This document shows positions 28,497 through 35,968 of a DNA stretch of 64,000 nucleotides, piece after piece (within the stretch, counting starts at the first letter, position 1; every line of letters begins with the position of its first letter). Source of the DNA: Lacicoccus halitifaciens (lineage in GTDB: Bacteria > Bacillota > Bacilli > Staphylococcales > Salinicoccaceae); contig NZ_JBDZDV010000001.1 in assembly GCF_040544485.1 (NCBI RefSeq), positions 496,001 through 560,000 on the forward strand. The letters are read 5' to 3'. Below the pieces are notes generated by a model. The model did no database searches and was not told the origin of the DNA. It saw only the letters and a program-made list of their open reading frames with translations. A program made the translations under genes and the position numbers.

Positions 28497-29521
28497 TCCT
28501 CATTTCCAAAAACTTTCGGCTGTACGCCCTGTTTGAAATACTCATAACTTTTCGCCGTCGCCCTGCGGCCCCTCGGCGTCCGCTCAAGGAAGCCCTGCTG
28601 GATCAGGAAAGGCTCGTATACATCAAGCAGGGTGATGACTTCCTCCCCTATCGATACAGCAACCGTCTCCAGTCCGACCGGACCGCCATTATATGTATCG
28701 ATGATGGTGTTCATGATGCGGTGGTCCACCGGATCGAGACCCATCGGATCGACTTCAAGCACCTTCAGGGCGTGGTTGGTCGTCTCAAGGGAGACCGACG
28801 TCTCATTTTTGACCATGGAAAAGTCCCTGACCCGTCTGAGGAGGCGGTTCGCGATCCTCGGCGTCCCCCTCGAACGCTTCGCAAGTTCGATGGCACTGTC
28901 TTCATCGATATCGATGTTGAAGATTTCAGATGTCCTGTGCACGATGGTGATCAGGCTGTCGATATCATAGTACTCAAGCCTCAGCTGGACGCCGAAACGG
29001 TCGCGCAGCGGCGCACTCAGGCTGCCGAAACGCGTGGTCGCACCGACGAGTGTGAACGGCGGCAGGTCGATGCGGATGCTCCTCGCCTCTTCGCCCTTGC
29101 CGATCACGACGTCGATGAAAAAGTCTTCCATGGCTGAATACAGGATTTCCTCGACAGCACGCGGCAGACGATGGATTTCATCAATGAACAGGACGTCCCC
29201 GGGCTCAAGGCTCGACAAAATGGCGGCGAGATCCCCCGCACGCTCTATGGCCGGCCCGGAAGTCGTGCGGATATTGACTTCCATCTCCCGGGCGATGATG
29301 TTCGAAAGCGTCGTCTTGCCGAGACCCGGCGGGCCGTGCAAAATGACATGGTCGAGCGCTTCCCCGCGGATTTTTGCAGCTTCAATGAACACTTCAAGAT
29401 TCCTCTTCATCGCACTCTGTCCGATATACTGCTTCAAATACTCGGGACGGAGGGACATTTCAATATCCATATCATCCACATTCTGATGTTCATCTAAAAT
29501 TCTGTCATCATGTACATTCAT
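28493..29521 (-). CDS. ruvB: Holliday junction branch-migration helicase RuvB
   Basis: AAA+ motor of branch migration, 342 aa. Walker A is GPPGLGKTT (about residue 64), Walker B FIDEIHRLP, sensor 1 VGATTRFGSLSAPLRDRFG, and the C-terminal winged helix contains PRGRRATAKSYE. It follows ruvA by 10 bases. Family length and motifs are complete. Confidence 0.97.
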   Translation of the reverse strand: MNVHDDRILDEHQNVDDMDIEMSLRPEYLKQYIGQSAMKRNLEVFIEAAKIRGEALDHVILHGPPGLGKTTLSNIIAREMEVNIRTTSGPAIERAGDLAAILSSLEPGDVLFIDEIHRLPRAVEEILYSAMEDFFIDVVIGKGEEARSIRIDLPPFTLVGATTRFGSLSAPLRDRFGVQLRLEYYDIDSLITIVHRTSEIFNIDIDEDSAIELAKRSRGTPRIANRLLRRVRDFSMVKNETSVSLETTNHALKVLEVDPMGLDPVDHRIMNTIIDTYNGGPVGLETVAVSIGEEVITLLDVYEPFLIQQGFLERTPRGRRATAKSYEYFKQGVQPKVFGNEE

Positions 29522-29531
29522 AATAACACCT

Positions 29532-30107
29532 CTATTGAACTAATAATTTCAGGCCTGCCTTCACTGCGGCATCCACCGATTCAAAGCTTTCTGCATGCAG
29601 TTTCTTCTCCACTTTGGCAAGTTCCCTCCTGCTGTAGCCGAGGGCTTCAAGTGCAAGCACCGCTTCTTTGACATGATCGTCATCCACCGGTGCGGAAGAT
29701 CCGCCGCCCGCTTCAAGTTTACCTTTCAGATCAAGGATGATCTGGCTTGCGGTCTTTTTCCCGATCCCCGGGAACTTGCTCATGAACGCCTGATCTTCCC
29801 GCTCGATTGCAGTGATGATATCGTCCGGTGCACTCGATGCCAGTATGGCAAGTGCACTTTTCGGGCCGATGCCCTTCACTTTGAGCAGGTTCTGGAAGAG
29901 TGACTTTTCTTCCTCCTCCTTGAAACCGTACAAAGTGTGGCTGTCATCCCTGATGATCAATTCAGTGAATATGCGGAGCTTCGTCCCCAGATCACTCTCA
30001 AAACGGAATGGGTTCGGGACATGAATCAAATACCCGACACCCGAGACGTCTATCGTGATGTTGTGGGGGGACACTTTTGCCACGGTACCTTCTATATACT
30101 GATACAT
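29532..30107 (-). CDS. ruvA: Holliday junction DNA-binding protein RuvA
   Basis: Tetrameric protein that binds the four-way junction and loads RuvB. The 191-aa chain has an N-terminal OB fold (MYQYIEGTVAKVSP), two helix-hairpin-helix motifs (LLKVKGIGPKSALAIL and FPGIGKKTASQIILDL) and a C-terminal domain III (ALEALGYSRRELAKVEK) that contacts RuvB. It lies directly upstream of ruvB. Confidence 0.97.
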   Translation of the reverse strand: MYQYIEGTVAKVSPHNITIDVSGVGYLIHVPNPFRFESDLGTKLRIFTELIIRDDSHTLYGFKEEEEKSLFQNLLKVKGIGPKSALAILASSAPDDIITAIEREDQAFMSKFPGIGKKTASQIILDLKGKLEAGGGSSAPVDDDHVKEAVLALEALGYSRRELAKVEKKLHAESFESVDAAVKAGLKLLVQ

Positions 30108-30115
30108 TTCCTCAC

Positions 30116-31396
30116 CTATTCTACAAATTCAAATTCTCCGCCAAGTATCCTCACAGTATCCCCTGTCTGGATCCCTCTTTCGCGAAGGGCATCATCAATG
30201 CCCATTGAACGCATCTGGCGGGCAAATCTCCTGACTGCAGCATCCCGGTTGAAATCGGTCATCATGAACATCCGCTCGATGCTCGGCCCGCTGACAACAT
30301 AGGCACCGTCATCATCACGGCTGATCTTGAATGCATCCGGGTCTTTTTCATGCCTGTATACGACACGCTCTTCAGTCTCATCGATTTCCACTTCCGCCTC
30401 TTCTGCGGCATCAAGTGCGTCGGCAATCCTGTAGAGCAGCGGCTGCAGGTTTTCATTGGTCGCAGCGGATATCGGGATGATTTCCTTATCACTGCCGACT
30501 TCCTCGATGAACAAGTCGATGACTTCCTTATCCTCCAGCAGATCCGTCTTGTTCAGGACGATGATTTCAGGACGTTCAAGGAGCACCGGATTGTATTCAC
30601 CGAGTTCCCTGCGGATGGCGTGGTAATCCTCCACAGCATCGCGGCCTTCCATTTCACTGATGTCCACCACATGGACGATGACACGCGTCCGCTCGATGTG
30701 ACGCAGGAACTGGTGACCGAGTCCGGAGCCTTCCGCAGCCCCTTCGATGAGCCCCGGAAGATCCGCCATGACGAATGAACGGCCGTCGCCCGACTGCACG
30801 ACACCGAGATTCGGTGCAATCGTCGTGAAGTGGTAGGCGCCGATCTTCGGCTTCGCCCTCGATACACTGTTCAAAATCGTCGATTTGCCGACGCTCGGGA
30901 ATCCGATCAGCCCGACATCAGCCATCAGCTTCAGTTCAAGTGTGACTTCGAATTCTTCACCCGGTTCACCGTTTTCCGCAAAATCCGGTGCCGGATTGCG
31001 GCTGGATGCAAAACGCGAGTTCCCGCGTCCGCCGCGTCCACCTTTAGCGATGACCGCCTGCTGGCCGTGCGTCGTAAGGTCCGCAAGTGTCTCACCGTCT
31101 TCGACCTTCTTGATGACGGTGCCCGGCGGCACTTTCAAAATGAGCGGTTCGCTGTTTTTACCGTGCATATTCGAACTCATGCCGTTTTCCCCGCGTTTCG
31201 CCTTGAAATGGCGCTGGTAGCGGAAATCAAGCAGCGTCCTCAAACCTTCATCCACTTCGAAAATGATGCTTGCCCCGTCACCGCCGTCGCCGCCGGCCGG
31301 TCCGCCCATCGGCACATACTTCTCTCTCCTGTATGCGACGAGTCCATTGCCGCCGTCGCCTGACTTTAAGAATATTTTTACCTGATCTACGAACAT
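30116..31396 (-). CDS. obgE: Obg GTPase (ribosome assembly and stress control)
   Basis: Essential GTPase of 426 aa involved in 50S maturation and, in Bacillus, in linking to the stress sigma factor. The glycine-rich Obg fold fills residues 1-158 (KSGDGGNGLVAYRREKYVP, GKGGRGGRGN). The G domain has GFPSVGKSTILN (G1), DLPGLIEGA (G3) and NKTDLL (G4). A C-terminal OCT domain follows. A TATAAT at about 31425-31430 on minus may be its own -10 box, but no good -35 goes with it. Confidence 0.96.
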   Translation of the reverse strand: MFVDQVKIFLKSGDGGNGLVAYRREKYVPMGGPAGGDGGDGASIIFEVDEGLRTLLDFRYQRHFKAKRGENGMSSNMHGKNSEPLILKVPPGTVIKKVEDGETLADLTTHGQQAVIAKGGRGGRGNSRFASSRNPAPDFAENGEPGEEFEVTLELKLMADVGLIGFPSVGKSTILNSVSRAKPKIGAYHFTTIAPNLGVVQSGDGRSFVMADLPGLIEGAAEGSGLGHQFLRHIERTRVIVHVVDISEMEGRDAVEDYHAIRRELGEYNPVLLERPEIIVLNKTDLLEDKEVIDLFIEEVGSDKEIIPISAATNENLQPLLYRIADALDAAEEAEVEIDETEERVVYRHEKDPDAFKISRDDDGAYVVSGPSIERMFMMTDFNRDAAVRRFARQMRSMGIDDALRERGIQTGDTVRILGGEFEFVE

Positions 31397-31462
31397 ATTC
31401 TCACCTCAATCACTTTAATATTATACCATTGATAAAAATACTATGTACTTTTATGCAATCAA

Positions 31463-31492
31463 AATAAAAAGCATCAGCAGCCGCTGATGCTT
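31463..31492 (-). terminator. Terminator after rpmA
   Basis: Minus strand stem AAGCATCAGC/GCTGATGCTT (31492-31469), four-base loop, tail TTTATTTTG. Confidence 0.85.
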
Positions 31493-31505
31493 TAGGTTAC
31501 AAAAA

Positions 31506-31790
31506 TTATTTCGCTTCCTGATAAACGGAAACGCGTTTTTTGTTGCGTCCAAGACGTTCGTATTTAACCACGCCGTCAATTTTTGCAAACAATGTATCAT
31601 CGCCGCCGCGACCTACATTTTCACCCGGATGGATTTTCGTACCGCGCTGACGGAATAAGATGGATCCACCTGTGACGTATTGACCGTCCGCCCTTTTCGC
31701 ACCAAGGCGTTTTGATTCGGAGTCACGTCCGTTTCTTGTCGAACCTACACCTTTTTTCGATGCAAAGAACTGTAAGTTTAATTTTAGCAT
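31506..31790 (-). CDS. rpmA: 50S ribosomal protein L27 with cleavable N-terminal extension
   Basis: The 94-aa protein begins MLKLNLQFFASKKGVGSTRN. The first nine residues up to FF are the Firmicute extension that must be removed so that the new N-terminus can reach the peptidyl transferase centre; the protease gene prp is next to it. I choose the second ATG (31790), which has correct spacing from GAGGTGA. Last gene of rplU-prp-rpmA. Confidence 0.96.
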   Translation of the reverse strand: MLKLNLQFFASKKGVGSTRNGRDSESKRLGAKRADGQYVTGGSILFRQRGTKIHPGENVGRGGDDTLFAKIDGVVKYERLGRNKKRVSVYQEAK

Positions 31791-31801
31791 TGTCATTCAC
31801 C

Positions 31802-32122
31802 TCACAAATATTCGATTCTTATATACTCATTGTATTCTTCTTCAATCGTCTTCAATGAAATGATCATCGCTCCAAGAATCGTCTGCAGTTTTTCATCATC
31901 CGGATCGGCGACGTTGAAATGAAGATATCCCCCGTCTTCCCCGAGATCAATCTCCGGATCCGATTCCGTCATGGAAAGCACTGCATTGACATTGCCGAAC
32001 ACGACTGCCGAGGCACCCGCACAGACAATATCTTTCCCATACTCATCAAAATCCGCATGCCCGCTCATCTCGAATGATTTGACGCGGCCATGGGCGTCTT
32101 CATGAATATTGACTTTAATCAT
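31802..32122 (-). CDS. prp: Ribosomal-processing cysteine protease Prp
   Basis: Cysteine protease that trims the N-terminal extension of L27, essential in S. aureus. In this 106-aa protein the catalytic pair is visible as H22 in SGHADFDEYGKD and C34 in IVCAGASAV. The gene sits between rplU and rpmA and its ATG shares a base with the rplU stop (TAATG), which suggests translation coupled to the ribosomal proteins. Confidence 0.95.
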   Translation of the reverse strand: MIKVNIHEDAHGRVKSFEMSGHADFDEYGKDIVCAGASAVVFGNVNAVLSMTESDPEIDLGEDGGYLHFNVADPDDEKLQTILGAMIISLKTIEEEYNEYIRIEYL

Positions 32123-32430
32123 TAAGCTTCGATCTTTTCGATTGTCAGTTTTGTATAAGGCTGACGATGACCTTGTTTACGCTTGTAGTTCTTTCTGCGT
32201 TTGAATTTGACAACTGTGATCTTCTTGCCGCGGCCGTGTTTTTCAACTTTCGCCGATACAGTTGCACCTTCCACTGTAGGGGCACCTACTTTGACACTGT
32301 CTCCTCCTACGAGAAGCACCTTGTCAAAAGTGAACGTTGCACCTTCTTCTGCTTCCAGCTTTTCAACGAAGATCGTCTGACCTTCTTCCACTTTAACCTG
32401 CTTACCGCCGGTTTCAATGATTGCAAACAT
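32122..32430 (-). CDS. rplU: 50S ribosomal protein L21
   Basis: The 102-aa protein starts MFAIIETGGKQVKVEEGQ and ends with the RNA-binding FKRRKNYKRKQGHRQPYT region typical of L21. The ATG at 32430 is preceded by a strong AGGAGGTG. An upstream in-frame extension is not supported by the family. First gene of rplU-prp-rpmA, behind a consensus promoter and a structured leader. Confidence 0.96.
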   Translation of the reverse strand: MFAIIETGGKQVKVEEGQTIFVEKLEAEEGATFTFDKVLLVGGDSVKVGAPTVEGATVSAKVEKHGRGKKITVVKFKRRKNYKRKQGHRQPYTKLTIEKIEA

Positions 32431-32527
32431 ACTTACACCTCCTGATTTGTTTAAGACACGCCATCCACAGGTGGATTCATCACTTGGACCCATGATTGAG
32501 CGGTTGATGTTTACAAATTTATCAACT
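32431..32527 (-). promoter_or_regulatory. Probable L21 leader (autoregulatory 5' UTR of rplU-prp-rpmA)
   Basis: The transcript expected from the promoter at 32533-32561 has a leader of about 95 bases with two hairpins: GTTGAT/ATCAAC near its 5' end and ATCCAC/GTGGAT near 32462-32476. Firmicutes have a known L21 leader at this place, thought to bind L21 for feedback. I identify it by position and structure; the consensus was not scored. Confidence 0.6.
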
Positions 32528-32532
32528 TCTAG

Positions 32533-32561
32533 ATTATACCAACCGCCACACCCCGTGTCAA
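32533..32561 (-). promoter_or_regulatory. Consensus sigma-A promoter of rplU-prp-rpmA
   Basis: Exact TTGACA (32561-32556), 17-base spacer, exact TATAAT (32538-32533) on the minus strand. The -35 box contains the TGA stop codon of mreD, so the promoter begins inside the end of that gene. Confidence 0.92.
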
Positions 32562-33076
32562 TGTTTGGGCAGCAGGTTTTTACGCACTTTGGAAGTCTTC
32601 AGTGTGATGATGAATACGATGATGAACAGCAGCGCATTCAATATCAGGCTGGGCAGACCCCGGAGGGCGATGTAGTCGAACACAGGCAGCGTGACAAGGC
32701 CGAGTATCCTGTAGATCATATAAACGTAGGCATCATACAGGAATGTGAGGACCAACACGACGAAACCCATCGCCACAAAGTCCTTATAGAACACCCTGAA
32801 TGCCGTATGCATGAAGAGCACGAAGGCCACCATGCCGAATGTATGCACCCCGTAGACAAGTCCGCTGTATATATCGATCAGCACACCGAAGACGATCGCA
32901 AAGAAGCTGCTGATCGACGGATTGATGTAGACCGACATCAGGAGGATGAACATGAGGAGGAGCTTCGGTACCGTATATACGGTAAGCTGGCCAAGATTGA
33001 AGGGGCTGAATTCCGCGAATAAAAAATCTCCGTACATCAGTACGAGCGCCATCATGAATATTACAACGACCCTCAT
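32558..33076 (-). CDS. mreD: Rod-shape-determining membrane protein MreD
   Basis: A very hydrophobic 172-aa protein with about five membrane segments, starting MRVVVIFMMALVLMYGD. It follows mreC with the start codon one base past the mreC stop, and has no good ribosome site of its own, so translation is coupled. In staphylococci MreC and MreD are kept without MreB and their exact role in wall growth is unclear; no mreB is present in this window either. Confidence 0.88.
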   Translation of the reverse strand: MRVVVIFMMALVLMYGDFLFAEFSPFNLGQLTVYTVPKLLLMFILLMSVYINPSISSFFAIVFGVLIDIYSGLVYGVHTFGMVAFVLFMHTAFRVFYKDFVAMGFVVLVLTFLYDAYVYMIYRILGLVTLPVFDYIALRGLPSLILNALLFIIVFIITLKTSKVRKNLLPKH

Positions 33077-33077
33077 A

Positions 33078-33926
33078 TCAATCGACCTGCGATTCCGGAT
33101 CGCGCTCCAGCACGAACACGACATCCACTTCGGATGGATCGCTGAAGAGCTGGATGAATGCATTCTGACTCAATCCGTATTCATCATTTTCAACCTGCAC
33201 CACTTCCCCGACGTTAAGACCTTCCGGGAAGTCCCCCGTTAGGCCGCTTGTGAACACCGGGTCGCCTGCCTCGACGGTCGCAGTATTTTGTATGTTGTCG
33301 ATGACAAGCAGTCCCTTTTCACTGTCATACCGGTCGATTGCACCGTAAATCGTGTCATCGCCATTATGGATTTCCACCGATAAGTTGTTCTGGGAAACAC
33401 TGGTCGTGATCATTTCGACAAAGCTCGAGTTGCCGTTGACCCGTTTGACCGTGCCGATCAGGCCTTCAGGTGTCATGACGGCCATCCCTTCCTCTATACC
33501 GTCATTCTCGCCTTTATCGATGGTGAAGTTATTCAGCCACTGGTCCTGGGAACGGGATATCACCCTTGAATTGATCGTGTTGTACTTCCTTTTTGCACTG
33601 ACTTCAAGGGCATCCCGCAGCTTTTCGTTTTCAGCCTCCAGACGTTCGATATCCGCATACATCTGGGGCATCATTTCCAGCTGGGCGCGGAGCGCCTCGT
33701 TTTCCGTCGCAGCCCCGAACATCCCCGTCACGCTCGAGAATATATTCGAAACGAATTGGACGGGTGCCCCGATGATGGACTGGGAGGCGGCGACCGTATC
33801 CCCTGTAAACTGTTCAGCCTTCGTCGTCGACGACCTGTCCGTCATGGAAAATCCTATGAATACTATCAATATAATGATTCCGAATAAGATGATCAGCATC
33901 TTATTCCTGTTTAAAAGTTTATTCAC
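33078..33926 (-). CDS. mreC: Cell-shape protein MreC
   Basis: Bitopic membrane protein of 282 aa. The start is GTG at 33926 (reads VNKLLNRNKMLI), seven bases after GGAGGAG; the frame stays open for 192 bases upstream, but that part overlaps a small RNA gene and is not coding. One membrane segment (about residues 9-26), a coiled coil (ATENEALRAQLEMM to about residue 110) and the extracellular beta domain (VISRSQDQWLNNFTIDKG, GLIGTVKRVN) follow. Confidence 0.92.
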   Translation of the reverse strand: MNKLLNRNKMLIILFGIIILIVFIGFSMTDRSSTTKAEQFTGDTVAASQSIIGAPVQFVSNIFSSVTGMFGAATENEALRAQLEMMPQMYADIERLEAENEKLRDALEVSAKRKYNTINSRVISRSQDQWLNNFTIDKGENDGIEEGMAVMTPEGLIGTVKRVNGNSSFVEMITTSVSQNNLSVEIHNGDDTIYGAIDRYDSEKGLLVIDNIQNTATVEAGDPVFTSGLTGDFPEGLNVGEVVQVENDEYGLSQNAFIQLFSDPSEVDVVFVLERDPESQVD

Positions 33927-34012
33927 TGAGCCACTCCTCCGGTAAACCATGTATATAAAAGAATACCATATCCAGGCACGCTTAATAAATATATATATTA
34001 CGGAAAAATCAC

Positions 34013-34133
34013 ATAAAAACAGGGGCCGGTTTCCCGGCCCCTCTATTGAAAGATAATAATATAATATATGATATCTAGAACAGAGTGTTCTATCAAAAGG
34101 TGTTGTCCCTGTGAACAAGTGACCTTGTTATGT
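34013..34133 (-). ncRNA. Small RNA gene, copy A of a two-copy family (unknown family)
   Basis: Minus-strand unit of about 120 bases. In order it holds the 5' block CATAACAAGG (34132-34123) and hairpin 1 with outer stem AAGGT/ACCTT and inner TTGT/ACAA (34126-34097). Hairpin 2, TAGAACA/TGTTCTA (34092-34076), comes next, followed by an AT-rich linker containing GATATCATATATTATATTAT (34073-34054) and a terminator stem AGGGGCCGG/CCGGCCCCT (34042-34021) with tail GTTTTTATG. The unit recurs at 56829-56977 with both hairpins kept but different stem bases. It sits between bmrD and mreC. No ATG with a ribosome site is inside, so I call it RNA. Function unknown. Confidence 0.75.
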
Positions 34134-34139
34134 CGTCTT

Positions 34140-34168
34140 TGTATAACTATATGTTAACTATATATCAC
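34140..34168 (-). promoter_or_regulatory. Probable promoter of small RNA A
   Basis: Minus strand GTGATA (34168-34163), 17-base spacer, TATACA (34145-34140). Weaker than the promoter of copy B, but at the same distance from the shared CATAACAAGG block. Confidence 0.5.
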
Positions 34169-34216
34169 TTATGAATCAAGGGGATACAGCAAGATATAAT
34201 TTACAAATGACACTTT

Positions 34217-35968
34217 TCATAAACCTGACATATTTGAAGGCATCAACTGCATGTTGAACAGCTCGGCATAGCTGCCGCCTGCGGCCATCAGCTCATGATG
34301 ATCGCCCGCCTCTTTGATCCGCCCTTCCTCAAGCAGGATGATCCGGTCTGCGTGTTTGATGGTGGACAGCCGGTGGGCGATGATGAATGTCGTGCGTTCC
34401 CGGCTGACGACTTGCATGGCATGCTGGATCAGCTGTTCCGTCTCGCTGTCGACATTGCTCGTCGCCTCGTCGAGGACGAGCACGTCGGGATTGAATGCAA
34501 GGGCCCGCGCAAAGGATATGAGCTGCCTCTCCCCGAGGGAAAGTGTCGCACCCCTTTCAGGGAGCTCGCTGTCCAATCCATCGTCCAAACGGTCGAGGAG
34601 CGCTCTGCCGCCGACGGCGGTCAATGCCTGTTCCGCATCTTCCGGGCTGATATTGCTGTCATCCAGCCTGATGTTATACAGCAGCGTCCCTGCATATATG
34701 AAAGGGTCCTGAAGTACGATGGAGATATGCGACCTCAAGTCTTTCTTATTTATCACCGACGTGTCCTGGCCGGAGAATAAAATTCTCCCTTCATCGGGGT
34801 CGTAAAAGCGCATCAGCAGGTTGATGATGGAGCTTTTCCCGGATCCGGTGTGGCCGACAAGCGCCAGCGTCTGCCCTTTCGACACTTTGATGCTGATGTT
34901 TTCAAGCACACTGTGTTCACCGTAATAGCTGAAGCCGACATTCTGGAATTCAATCCCGCCATCGAAATCACGAAGCCTGCCCGCATCGGTCTTCTCCTCC
35001 GCTTCATCCAGCATTTCAAATACTTTCACCGCAGCCACCCTGGCCTGTTCCAGAATTTCGATTTGTCCGACGACTTCATATAGTGGGTTGAAGAAGCGCG
35101 TGATGTAATCCACGAGCAGATACATCGTCCCCACCGTCAGCGCCTGGCCGGGACTCAGGAAAGTGGAGGAAAAGACGAGCACCATCAGGGCGAAGACGAT
35201 CGACTGCATCGTGCCCGCGAGATTATCACCGGTCAGGCCGTTCAAACGGACGAGTCTTGTGGCACTGTCGGTGTATTCATCATTCAGCTTTGCAAAATCA
35301 CGCTCCACCATGCTCTCCCGGTTGAATATTTGGATCACCGGCATGCCGCTGATGGATTCATTGATCATCGCATTCATATCGCTGTTCCTTTCACGCTTTT
35401 GGTGGTTGTAGTCATTGGACCATTTCCGGTACATGACGATCCAGAGCAGTATGACCGGTACGAATATGAGCATGACGATGCCTGCATATACATTGACGAT
35501 AAATATTGCGATGGTGATTGCGAGCATCGTCAGGCCGTTTATGAGGAACATCGGAAGCACAAACGTGAAGAACTCGAGCATGGCCTCCGTGTCATTGGTG
35601 ATCCTTGCCACAACCTTCCCCGCCGGCAGATCATCGAAGTATTTGATCGGCAGTTTCTGGATATGGCGGAACAGCTCATGGCGGATGCCCTGCACCACTT
35701 TCGCCCCGGTCGACTGGAGCACGATTTGTGCAAAATATGCCGCAAAGGCATGGAACAGTTTAATCACTGCATAGAGCCCCAGAAGCTGGATGACCGGCTG
35801 GATGCCGATGTTTCCGGCACCGAGACCGATATGTTCATCAAGTATCCTCATGATGACGAGCGGCCCGGCGAGCTCAAAAGCGACCATCATGCCCATCAGC
35901 ACAATGCCGAGCATGAACATCCATTTATGAGCCATGAAATACTTCAACAGTCTTTTAATTTCATCCAT
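34217..35968 (-). CDS. Heterodimeric ABC multidrug exporter, BmrD-like subunit
   Basis: Half-transporter of 583 aa: six membrane segments (to about residue 320), then an ATPase domain. Walker A is GHTGSGKSS, Walker B DVLVLDEATSNVD with the normal catalytic glutamate, while the signature is LSLGERQ instead of LSGGQ. That combination marks the subunit giving the working Walker B of a heterodimer like Bacillus BmrCD. ATG 35968 (MDEIKRLLKYF) follows GGGGGTGA and overlaps the partner gene by 8 bases. Cargo is likely hydrophobic drugs, by family analogy. Confidence 0.85.
   Translation of the reverse strand: MDEIKRLLKYFMAHKWMFMLGIVLMGMMVAFELAGPLVIMRILDEHIGLGAGNIGIQPVIQLLGLYAVIKLFHAFAAYFAQIVLQSTGAKVVQGIRHELFRHIQKLPIKYFDDLPAGKVVARITNDTEAMLEFFTFVLPMFLINGLTMLAITIAIFIVNVYAGIVMLIFVPVILLWIVMYRKWSNDYNHQKRERNSDMNAMINESISGMPVIQIFNRESMVERDFAKLNDEYTDSATRLVRLNGLTGDNLAGTMQSIVFALMVLVFSSTFLSPGQALTVGTMYLLVDYITRFFNPLYEVVGQIEILEQARVAAVKVFEMLDEAEEKTDAGRLRDFDGGIEFQNVGFSYYGEHSVLENISIKVSKGQTLALVGHTGSGKSSIINLLMRFYDPDEGRILFSGQDTSVINKKDLRSHISIVLQDPFIYAGTLLYNIRLDDSNISPEDAEQALTAVGGRALLDRLDDGLDSELPERGATLSLGERQLISFARALAFNPDVLVLDEATSNVDSETEQLIQHAMQVVSRERTTFIIAHRLSTIKHADRIILLEEGRIKEAGDHHELMAAGGSYAELFNMQLMPSNMSGL

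Noticed and set aside
34019..34118. Possible conserved peptide (SRYHILYY...) read through both small RNA copies on minus
   Set aside because: Both copies can be read in this frame, but neither has an ATG or a ribosome site, and indels in the linker shift the frame right after the shared part while stems covary. RNA conservation explains it better.
33927..34118. Upstream extension of mreC to 34118
   Set aside because: It would run through the small RNA hairpin and terminator; GGAGGAG before GTG 33926 fixes the start and the protein begins like other MreC.
34013..34133. Identification of the small RNAs as 6S RNA, RNAIII or tmRNA
   Set aside because: Length, hairpin order and sequence do not fit; 6S would need a long rod with a central bubble, tmRNA a tRNA-like end, RNAIII a delta-hemolysin ORF.
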